Source: Aureobasidium sp. EXF-3400
Lineage: Eukaryota > Ascomycota > Dothideomycetes > Dothideales > Saccotheciaceae
Direction: 5' to 3'
Assembly: GCA_024195585.1 (NCBI GenBank)
Contig: SWBL01000119.1
Coordinates: 62,001-126,000, forward strand
Length of the DNA: 64,000 bases
Below are positions 44,641 to 53,321 of this stretch, one piece after another. Each line of letters opens with the position of its first letter. The first letter of the stretch is position 1. The translations under genes were made by a program, and so were the position numbers. The notes below the pieces were generated by a model. The model did not search any database. It saw nothing but the letters and a program-made list of their open reading frames with translations, and had not been told where the DNA came from.

Positions 44641-46978
44641 ATGCCCAGTGTCAACATCAACCCCCAGACTCCTCAGGAGAAGTTCGACCTGAGTACGTGA
44701 ATTACTGCTACCAACACAGTCAATTTCCAAAAATTACCCACTTCATCCACAATACAATAAGAACATCGCAAGATCACTTTACTGCGTAAAAACGATGTTA
44801 ATATTGCTCGTACAGTCGTCTCGGACCTTCAGGAGGTGCTCGGTGCAGATATCATCAAGGCCAAGCTTGAGAAAGGCGTACGTCAACAATCTATCCAACA
44901 AGCGCCCGACCTCTCTGATGGGCTCTCCATAGGAAACTGTATCTCTTTACTGGGGAACCGCCACAACTGGACGGTAGGTACAGTGGTCAGTTTTTGATCG
45001 AAACTTACTAATCCTCTTTCCAGTCCTCACTGCGGATACCTAGTACCCGCAACACAGATCGCTTCTTTCCTTCGTGCTGGATGCCGTGTCAAGGTCTTGC
45101 TGGCCGATGTATGTTGGTCTGGAACTCTTGATGTCTACCATTCGCTAACAAAAACGAAAGATTCATGGCTTCCTCGACAACTTGAAGGTAACTTCACGTC
45201 AGAAGCACACCTGGAAGCAAAAGTCTGACTCTCTTCAAGGCACCCATCGAGCTTGTCAAGTTCCGTGCTGAATAGTATGTTTGGCATAAAACTTAATTCT
45301 CTGCTTGGTTCTGACAAATGCACAGCTACCGCCACTGCATTACAAGTCTTTTGAAGGCCGTCGGTGTGTCCATTGAGAAGTAAGTTCTCTCTGGCGATTA
45401 TCGAGGATTGTTCGACATCTGCGTTCATCTTTCATTCACGATTCGACTCATACTGACTTTTCTTCCTTTCAGACTGGAATTCGTCCTCGGCTCTTCTTAC
45501 CAGTAAGTCAATATCGTCTCTGCGGTCAATGGTTCAACGAGCGATGCGCTTCTCCTAGTTAGGCGATCCAAGTTCTGGAGGAACAGCGTGATTCCGGGAC
45601 ATTGACCCACATTCTGTGGCTTTGATTCGGTCGGAGCTATCGCCTCGTTGAAATCACTGGCTGCAGTCTGCCCCCTGCGTACTCGTCACATGGTTACTGA
45701 CGCCCACAGACTCACTCCTGAGTTCAACATGGATATGGTAAGCGGCTGGCAGTGTCAAATCGTAATGTAGCCCGCTAATTGTGTTTCAAGTACCGCCTCC
45801 ACAGCATTGTCAGCGCACACGACGCAAAGAGAGCGGGTGCCGAAGTTGTCAAGCAGACTGGTGAGTGACATCCCACTCTTCCTGAACTAGAATCCGACTG
45901 ACAGTTTAACAGACAGTGCTCCTTTGAGTGCATTGATCGTATGGATGCCCCTCACCAAATTTGTGGAGAGATGCTTGAAACTGACTTCTTCAATAGTACC
46001 CCATCATGCAATGCTTGGACGAGCAGTACCTTGATGTCGACGCACAATTCGGTGGTGTGGATCAAAGAAAAATCTTCGCCCTGGCAAAGGAGGTCCTCCC
46101 CAAGGTTGGCTTCCGTGAGAGAGCACATTTGATGAACTCGGTACATATATGAAAGCACAATTGCCACAAGTCGATAGGAAAACATGCTAATTGGTCTTTT
46201 ACTTTACAGATGGTTCCTGGTAAGCAAGATATTGTTGTAGTGCCATGTCTGCTCATACTAACAATCTACAGGTCTCACTGGTGGCAAGATGTCGGCCTCC
46301 GACCCTGACTCAAAGATTGATCTTCTGGATGGCCCCGAGATTGTCAAGAAGAAGCTCAAGAAGGCTGTAAGTTTGCATACGTGTTCCTTGTCGTTTCGTC
46401 CCCTTTTCTGCATAGAATCCTTCGACTTCACCTTTTCTCACAACTTCTTCGATTTTTAACACTACTGGGTCGATTGTGCATTAATAAATCTTCTACAGGT
46501 CGCTGCCCCCAAGATCGTCGAAGACAACGGTGTCCTCAGCTTCGTCGAATTCGTCCTCCTCCCCATCTCCGCCCTCCAAACCGGCGAACCCCGCTTCGTC
46601 GTCGAGCGCAGAGAAGGCGAGCCCCTCGTCTACAACTCCATCGCCCAGATGCACTCTGACTACCGCGAAGACATCTTGTCCCCCCAAATCCTCAAGCCCG
46701 CCGTCACTGAAGCCCTCAACAAGCTTTTGCAACCCATCCAAGCAGACTTCCAGGCTAACGAGGAGTGGCAGAAGGTTGAGAAGTTGGCTTACCCTCCTCC
46801 TCCTGCTCCTGAGAAGAAGGTCAAGGTTAAGAAGGATAAGGGTTCGAAGTTCCCTGGTGCTGCTAAGAAGGATGTTGTTGCTCAGCCTGATGGTCATGTT
46901 GAGGGTACTGATAGTGCTGAGGTCAACGTTGGTAAGGCTGAGGAGGGTCTTAAGAACCTCGATGTCGAGGAGAAGTAG
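44641..46978 (+). CDS. TYS1: Cytosolic tyrosyl-tRNA synthetase
   Basis: Fifteen exons by my model: 44641-44692, 44816-44877, 44933-44973, 45024-45108, 45161-45187, 45240-45274, 45326-45379, 45473-45502, 45710-45737, 45791-45860, 45913-45938, 45997-46140, 46210-46219, 46272-46366 and 46499-46978, giving 412 residues. The enzyme charges tRNA-Tyr. The HIGH-type motif is PHCGYLVP, as in yeast Tys1, and the KMSKS motif is [10 protein letters not shown]. The class-Ic core [14 protein letters not shown] and [10 protein letters not shown] are intact. The C-terminal third ends in a Lys/Pro-rich tail ([17 protein letters not shown]). Exon 13 is only 10 nt and exons 5, 8, 9 and 11 are 26-30 nt, making this by far the most intron-dense gene in the window. 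Each junction restores family sequence. Confidence 0.95.
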
Positions 46979-47986
46979 ATGCTTTCGTCTGTCTCCGCCA
47001 AAAATCCAGGGATAGGGGAAATATAGAAGCAGAAAGAAAATGACATATTCCGCTTGCAAATAAATGATTGATGGACTTTCCCTGTCGTCCTCTAGTAGGA
47101 CTATCGCACATGCGGGTGAGCCAGCAACATTGTCCGTTCCAGCACGAGTCAAGATTCGTTCTGCACCTCAAGAACAGAAATGGCTTAAACTGTGACTTTG
47201 CTTATGTCTCTAGCTCCTTCCCTCAACATGAATCCATGGTGTGTGTGTGAGAATCCGTCCCTTGGACACTTAAACTCTCCAACTTTTTCGAATACATCTG
47301 AGTCGGAGAATCATCATCTCTCAAGATGTGCGTGCTGCAAATCCTCACCTTGAATCGGTGGCAGCCCTCTCAGGTCTATCTTTTAGACCGATGCTGTAGA
47401 TATCTATATGGCAAACGTGATGGATATCATAGATAGTTATATACGTCTATCAAACCATCGTGCGGACACATGGTAGAAACTTGATCTCACGCAGGTCTAC
47501 TCTTTACACATAACAGTCAATCGTACACTATCCAGCTCTACTATAACAAACGCCAACTCAGTGCGTTCAGCCTAGCCAATTGTAACCTCTCAAACTGTCC
47601 TTTGTTATCTTGAAACCCGCGACGCATCGCTCTTTGTGCTCTTACTCGCCGGCTTTGGCTAGTCAAGTCAGCAACGGCAATACTTGTCGAGGGCCGCTTG
47701 AATGATGTGGCTTTGTCTACATCAAAGACGACAAAGACATTCGAGTATGCTTAATCACATCAGCTACTGAACAATGAAGAGGAAAGGGATGTAAAAAGCA
47801 GACCACCCAGCTCTCGAGGGTATGGCTTCTTTAGAGTATATCGCAGCTATAACATATCAATCATCTACTACTTGTACCAGTAAGCACTGCATTCATACCA
47901 ATGCCGATTTCTCAAGAGACACAATACTAACCACATCCCAGCATCTACACTAGATCCAGAAATTTTCGGTAGCAAGCATCGTCAAA
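46979..47986. other. Intergenic, no gene seen
   Basis: About 1 kb downstream of TyrRS. AT-rich in places, with short frames only. No protein-like or tRNA-like sequence recognised. Confidence 0.5.
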
Positions 47987-48337
47987 ATGGTCAGAATAAT
48001 CCACACCCACACAGTCCACCACTGCCCCCGCGAAGGGCAAGGCCCCTGCTTCAAACCCAAAGGCGCCAAATACTGTCACGGTCACTCCCAAGTCTGTGTC
48101 AAACACACAGATACCGCTTACCTCATTGGAGACGATTGTCCTACATGCATCCAAGAAGCAAAACTTATAGCACAAAGAGAGTATCAGGAGAGAGAAGCAA
48201 ATAGAGATCCAGTTGGTGAGAGGAAGAGGTTGAAGAAGGAAGCGATTAAAGCTGCTGCGGAGGAGAAGAAGATGAAGAAAAGACAGTCGGCTTTTGTTAA
48301 GGTGGATGTTGATAAGGTGGGTGAGGAAGAGAAGTAA
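47987..48337 (+). CDS. Small Cys/His-rich basic protein, unidentified
   Basis: A single exon of 116 residues (MVRIIHTHTVHHCPRE). The N-terminal half has Cys at 13, 21, 30, 37, 51 and 54 together with several His (HTHTVHHC, YCHGHSQVCVKH, DDCPTC), which could form a small zinc-binding fold. The C-terminal half is a charged helix with runs such as KRLKKEAIKAAAEEKKMKK and ends GEEEK. It lies convergent to the large APH-like gene, with 187 bp between the stops. I do not recognise the family. The regular Cys spacing and sharp change to a charged tail suggest a real gene. Confidence 0.65.
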   Translation: MVRIIHTHTVHHCPREGQGPCFKPKGAKYCHGHSQVCVKHTDTAYLIGDDCPTCIQEAKLIAQREYQEREANRDPVGERKRLKKEAIKAAAEEKKMKKRQSAFVKVDVDKVGEEEK

Positions 48338-48524
48338 GAGTTATGTTTGAGGCAGAGTGAGGATTTTTGTAGAAGATTAGAGGTTTGGTGTAGATATCTT
48401 GTAACTTTGATTTTGTTGATACCTAGAACTGGTCTTTGAACATCAAATGATGCAGGCTTCATAAAAAGAAAAAGAGAAAGAAAACAAACGTGCAAGAATG
48501 AAGACAAGAGAAATAAAAACTTCT

Positions 48525-51500
48525 CTACGAAGGAGAGCATTTGAAGGAGTGTAGGAAGGTGCTGAAAGTCTTAGAACGTGGAAGCTTCTGTTCTGGAGCT
48601 TCGGTAGCCGCCTGACCAAGATTGACTGTCTGAAGCTCTTCACCCTCAGACACGGTGGTATCAGCATTGGCACTGTTTCCAGGCACCGCAGGAGCTGCTT
48701 GGGCGTCGCTCGCGGATTGACTTGGACCATCTTTGTAAACGTACTCGGGCATTCTCTCTGGTGAGTACACGCGCATTTGTTTCGCACGTACAGCAGGATC
48801 ATATTCAATGCCGTTCGCTTTCTTGTATGCGTCCCATTCACGATCGAGTTGCTCCATGCGGTGATGGTGACCATTCGTGTAGACTCCTTCACTTGCGAAT
48901 CGCCATATACGTCGAAGCCACCGGCCTCTACCATAGGCGTCGTCTGAATACTTTGCGTGAGCGTCTGCACCGTACTGCTCGCTGTAGAGTGCCTTGACTA
49001 TCGTTTCTTCGAATCGTTGCTTGACTTTGATGCCATCAGCATTGAAATGTTCGGCATTTTCTTTCTGGTAGTATTCAAGAGGCATCCAGTCGAAGTCGTT
49101 GTCGTAGTATTTCTGGACATCTGCCGGAAGCTCAGCGTCGTCAGAAGCATCCCAAAGCCAGATGGGAGGTTTCATGGTCAAGACAGGCGGAAGAGTATGT
49201 GGACTGTCCCAATCGATGACACCTGAAATATGCCAAGGACTGTTGCGATCTTTCTGCTTGACCATGATGTTGCGCGCTTCGAGGTCCCAGTGGTGTAAAA
49301 CACTTTTTGACGGAGCTTTGTCCGCCTCCGAGAACCAACCGATATGATCCATGTCTTGTAACATATCTTCCAATTTGAAGTACATCCGAACGAGTCGCTC
49401 CGAGGGGCCGAAGGGATAGCTTTTTTGCAGCTCCCGTGCAAGAAGGTCCTGCACAGCATGGGATAGAAGTTCGTAGAGAGAGCTCCAAACTGGTTGACAT
49501 GGCGAGGTTCTTTCGCTGTCCCCGAGTTCTCCAGTCTCTTTGGCGAAACCCCATATCTTCAGGTTCTCCTTGATTTCTCGGCTCGAGGAAGTCAGAGACA
49601 ACTGGAGGGGAGTATCTAGCTTCTGGTCACATTGTAACCTGCCGGATGACTCGAACTGGACGGTGTGGAGTCGAGCCGTAATTCCAGCCAGCTCCTCTGC
49701 CAGAACGAGCTGGTTTTCGAGAGGCATTTGTTCTATCACACTGATCCAGGAAGCACCAGGCAAACGAGTCTGTATAGAGTAGGGGAACTTCAAGGCGTTG
49801 CGACGTCCGACGTCGAAGGCAAGCATACGAGGAGCAGGAATACCAGCATCTTCAAGCAAGTTGTAGAGTACAGCCTCATCGAGAATCTCCCATCTGAAGG
49901 GTTCCTTGCTCAAACTCCTTCTGCTGCTAATGTCGCTGACATCACTGTCGTCATCGCTGATGTCGCTGCTGTCACTTACATCGTCTTGCTCCGCCGATGG
50001 ATTGTTTTCGTCCGATGCAGGTTCTTTGGTAGTCTCGTCAGTCACTAAGGCATCATTTTCTGACTCGGCGTCTTCTTCAACATCATCTGTCTTGCGCTCA
50101 GGATGTGCGTCGCATCTGCAAGTCCGTCCATGTTTGTAAGCAGGAAGTTTTGCAAGATCTCCGTCCCAGACACGGGGTATACGAAGGATAGCTTTCGTGA
50201 ATGGAACCCAAGACTCGGTCTCAGACTCGACTCGAAAGGTTACAGGTACCACGCGATTGAAGGACCCTCCCCGCATACGATCAATCCCAAAGTGGCTGAT
50301 GTTGAGGTCCTGAAGCAAGGTCTCGATTTTGTGCTCAAAGCTCTCGAATGGTTCGTGATCGTAAGCATCAGTCGAGGTTGTTGATTTTGAGTCGATCGAG
50401 TCCGCGTCGTCTTCATCGCCGAAGACCGTTTCATGAGACACTTGACCAGTTTGCTTGAACTCATCCCACTCTTTCAACACCTGTTCCAATCGAGCTTTCT
50501 TGGTATATGCGTCCTTTGCAAGGCGCCACACACGTCGAAGCCAACGGCCTTTGCCATACGCGTCGTCCTGATAAACCTCCATGGCCTTAGGGCCGTATCG
50601 TGGGGTGTAGATATTTTCTACCATGACTTGTTCAAAGCGCTCCTTGATCTTTGCAGTGGTAGGATCCGAGTTCATCTCTTGATAGTACTCCAGCGGGATC
50701 ATGTCGTTATCACAGTCTTGGTACTTCCGAATCGCCTGAGGGAGCGAAGACCGACGGTGGAACTTTCGCTTATGAAGAGGCTTCGAATCTCCATCCGCCA
50801 CGTCAAACAACCATACTGGAGGTCGCCTTGCGAGGACTGGTGGTATGCTGCGAGCGTGCTCCCACTGGAGGATACCGCTGATATGCCAACCAAGGTTTCC
50901 CTCGGCATTCTTGCTTTGCTCAACCATGATGCCGAAAGGGGAAAGTTGCGCGTGATCAATGATGCTGTATGTTGCGTTGCCATCATCTGACGCAAACCAA
51001 CCCATGTTTTTCATATCCTGTAGCATGGCCTGCAACTTGAGAAGCTCGGGGCCTGGTATTTCATGGCCGTCAGCCCTCTTGTGCTGGAAGCGAGCATCAA
51101 TGTGCATGCTCAGAAGCTCATACAGCGATGAGGTCGGTGGTGCAGTGGGTGCCTCTCTTTTGTGATGTTCTTCGAAAAATCTGTGGAACCCACGGACTAC
51201 CAGTTTTTCTCCGATCTCACTGATATGGGCAAGATCGAGGGATTGTTTGGCAGTCTTCGACGTTTCATCATAGAGAAGTCTGCCTGCCACGGGGAATCGT
51301 ACTGAATCCATCTTCGCGAGTATCTCAGCGAGCTCGCCGGCAATGTTGATCCTGTCGTCTACAGACATGTCGTCCCACACTTTCCAAAGAGTGGTTCCTG
51401 GCAGGCGAGTTTGTAGCAAGTAAGGATAATTCAGCGCGTTCTTTCGAGTTGTATCACAGGCGAGGACATTCGGAACTTTGATGCCGGAGCGGGCAAGCAG

Positions 51501-51884
51501 GCTCAGCACGGCAGCTTCGTCAAGTTCTTCCGGAGTCACCCATGCAGCTAGTTCAGCTGCGACATCTTCATTCCATTCAGGTTCACCTTCGACAGGTTCA
51601 TAGGGGTCGAGACGTGCAACCCGGAGGATGGCTTCTGTAGAATCCGAAAACCCTGACTCAATGGGAGGATTGCGCACGGTCAAGCCGAGGATACGGTGTT
51701 CGGTGCCTCCAGTGACCCTTTCTATATCCTGGAATTCGACACGAAGCTCTGGAGCAAGAGCAACGACTCTATTCTGGAAGGTCTCGAATGGTTCGTTGTT
51801 ATCAAAGGTGCGTTCTGAAAAGGGAGTGATTATTGAGCCATTGGCGGTGAGTTCGTACACCTTTGGGTCATGGTTTGCCTCCAT
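48525..51884 (-). CDS. Double APH-like kinase: N-terminal pseudokinase plus active-site-intact second unit
   Basis: A single exon of 1119 residues from the ATG at 51884 (MEANHDPKVY); the frame is open 44 codons upstream. It holds two aminoglycoside-phosphotransferase-like units. Unit 2 (about 525-1030) has a gly-rich RMRGGSFNRVVPVTF, the PYSIQTRLPGASW hinge, a catalytic loop HWDLEARN (His865, Asp867, Asn872; codons at 49269-49292) and GVIDWD (Asp891, Asp893). Unit 1 (about 35-475) has the same plan (GGTEHRILGLTV, PYLLQTRLPGTTL), but the loop reads DHAQLSPFG, with Gln313 for Asp and Gly318 for Asn, and GILQWE for the metal site. Each unit ends in YGxGRWLRR. An acidic Ser/Asp insert splits unit 2. 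Substrate is unknown; APH enzymes phosphorylate small molecules or proteins. Confidence 0.83.
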   Translation of the reverse strand: MEANHDPKVYELTANGSIITPFSERTFDNNEPFETFQNRVVALAPELRVEFQDIERVTGGTEHRILGLTVRNPPIESGFSDSTEAILRVARLDPYEPVEGEPEWNEDVAAELAAWVTPEELDEAAVLSLLARSGIKVPNVLACDTTRKNALNYPYLLQTRLPGTTLWKVWDDMSVDDRINIAGELAEILAKMDSVRFPVAGRLLYDETSKTAKQSLDLAHISEIGEKLVVRGFHRFFEEHHKREAPTAPPTSSLYELLSMHIDARFQHKRADGHEIPGPELLKLQAMLQDMKNMGWFASDDGNATYSIIDHAQLSPFGIMVEQSKNAEGNLGWHISGILQWEHARSIPPVLARRPPVWLFDVADGDSKPLHKRKFHRRSSLPQAIRKYQDCDNDMIPLEYYQEMNSDPTTAKIKERFEQVMVENIYTPRYGPKAMEVYQDDAYGKGRWLRRVWRLAKDAYTKKARLEQVLKEWDEFKQTGQVSHETVFGDEDDADSIDSKSTTSTDAYDHEPFESFEHKIETLLQDLNISHFGIDRMRGGSFNRVVPVTFRVESETESWVPFTKAILRIPRVWDGDLAKLPAYKHGRTCRCDAHPERKTDDVEEDAESENDALVTDETTKEPASDENNPSAEQDDVSDSSDISDDDSDVSDISSRRSLSKEPFRWEILDEAVLYNLLEDAGIPAPRMLAFDVGRRNALKFPYSIQTRLPGASWISVIEQMPLENQLVLAEELAGITARLHTVQFESSGRLQCDQKLDTPLQLSLTSSSREIKENLKIWGFAKETGELGDSERTSPCQPVWSSLYELLSHAVQDLLARELQKSYPFGPSERLVRMYFKLEDMLQDMDHIGWFSEADKAPSKSVLHHWDLEARNIMVKQKDRNSPWHISGVIDWDSPHTLPPVLTMKPPIWLWDASDDAELPADVQKYYDNDFDWMPLEYYQKENAEHFNADGIKVKQRFEETIVKALYSEQYGADAHAKYSDDAYGRGRWLRRIWRFASEGVYTNGHHHRMEQLDREWDAYKKANGIEYDPAVRAKQMRVYSPERMPEYVYKDGPSQSASDAQAAPAVPGNSANADTTVSEGEELQTVNLGQAATEAPEQKLPRSKTFSTFLHSFKCSPS

Positions 51885-52686
51885 GTCGTCGTTCAGTTTG
51901 GGCCGGTCCGTTTGAGGAATGGCTGATGTCCTGGGCGTCGTGTTCTTTCGTACTGTGGTTATGACCAAGGGGAAGGTTAATGTACGCACTCGAGATGGAT
52001 CCTTATACATCTTCACCTCACTACGAGCAACGTCATGGCCAGGAGTGCTGGAAACACATTCCTTTGTTCCCCTTCACAACACATTGCCGTTTGCGGACAT
52101 GTCTCGCACAGGCACCCAGCCACATCTTCATACTTACGAAGGGGCCGATAAGCCGGTTTGCACCACACGGTGCTCAATGGCAGGAATAGGAGGAAACAAA
52201 GAAAGGTGGCTATTGCCTGACGAAGTCGAATTTCGCAACAGGTAATGGTTCGGCACATGCTCATTCCGCGTTGGCAACAGATGTCTATGTTAGCATCACG
52301 AAACCATCACGAAACCATCTACAGCAATACTTCTCAAATATCGAGTGAAAAAAAAGAGCAACAGACATGCTTATGTTTCCAAGTTGGCCGAATAGGGAGG
52401 AAGGAGGTTGATTCCAGTCTCTTTTGACTATGTCGCCAAGCCCGAATAAAATATCCGACTACCCAGTTTCTGGCTGGTAGGTCTCAAGTTTCCGCAACAT
52501 CACGGTCCTTGTTTTGTCATCCCAGCACAATCACACTAGGTATCTTACCTAGTCTGCGATCTCTCTTGAGTATTTCGCATAGTTCGTGCTACCGTAGCGA
52601 AAAGACTCTTCTGCAAATCTACATACGGGCACTACAATCGCGCTCATACTTGCACCCTGTCTGCTAAATATCAATATCTATCAAAG
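51885..52686. other. Intergenic upstream of the double APH-like gene
   Basis: About 800 bp. The coding frame of the APH-like gene remains open to 52016, so a small upstream coding extension is possible. Otherwise it contains short frames only, and should hold promoters for the APH-like gene (minus) and the small plus-strand frame at 52687. Confidence 0.45.
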
Positions 52687-52980
52687 ATGACCGGCCGCTC
52701 TCTGTGTTTTCCCAGCGCCAATCCATCCCTCAACCCGGATGACTGGAAAGTCAAGCAAGCTATGGCTCCAGACCCTTCTGAAACTGAGGACTGGGACCAA
52801 GGCGATTTCACTGACGACGAAGATGAAGTGTATCCTGCCCTCGAAGGAAACACAGACGAAGATTTTGGCTGGATGAAGGTTGAGTATGCAAGCCTCATGC
52901 CGACCTGTTATAGTTATTTACGTGACCCAAACTGTTGGGCTGTCATTTATGTTAGGCCACCGTACGTATTGTTTCTATAA
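52687..52980 (+). CDS. Small acidic hypothetical protein between the APH-like genes
   Basis: A 97-residue frame on the opposite strand to its neighbours, starting MTGRSLCFPSANPSLNPDDW. Residues 28-60 are very acidic (SETEDWDQGDFTDDEDEVYP). It then has an aromatic segment (CYSYLRDPNCWAVIYV). Near the end a GTACGT could act as a splice donor with an acceptor about 40 nt later, which would change only the last residues. No family is recognised. The acidic composition and clean ATG argue for a real gene, the short length against. Confidence 0.4.
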   Translation: MTGRSLCFPSANPSLNPDDWKVKQAMAPDPSETEDWDQGDFTDDEDEVYPALEGNTDEDFGWMKVEYASLMPTCYSYLRDPNCWAVIYVRPPYVLFL

Positions 52981-53321
52981 GATAGTGGTTACAAATCGAA
53001 GCGCAGATCGTCAATCTTGAACTAGATTCCGCAAGTAACAGCACTCGAACACAGTCTAATGCCGTTTGAGTTTCACACATTCTCGCCGAAAGTTGGATGA
53101 AGTCAGTACATACAACACAGAATGGCAAGCACGGGTGAATAGACATGAGTTCAGCAAATTTGAGAAGAATACATTGGAGCGCGACTATTTAGTGACAGCT
53201 TCCCGGTTTTGTCAAGCGCTCCGATCAGATTCTGTCCATCTGAAGACGATGATACTGCTCAACATAGAGGCACATGTTAATTCGAAGTGGTGGCGTCAGT
53301 TTAGCCAGCGTTGTCAGAAAC
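52981..53321. other. Short intergenic region
   Basis: 341 bp between the small acidic frame and the stop of the second APH-like gene. No feature recognised. Confidence 0.4.

Noticed and set aside
46493..47152. 219-codon minus-strand frame
   Set aside because: Antisense to the last exon of tyrosyl-tRNA synthetase, whose sequence is clearly the real product.
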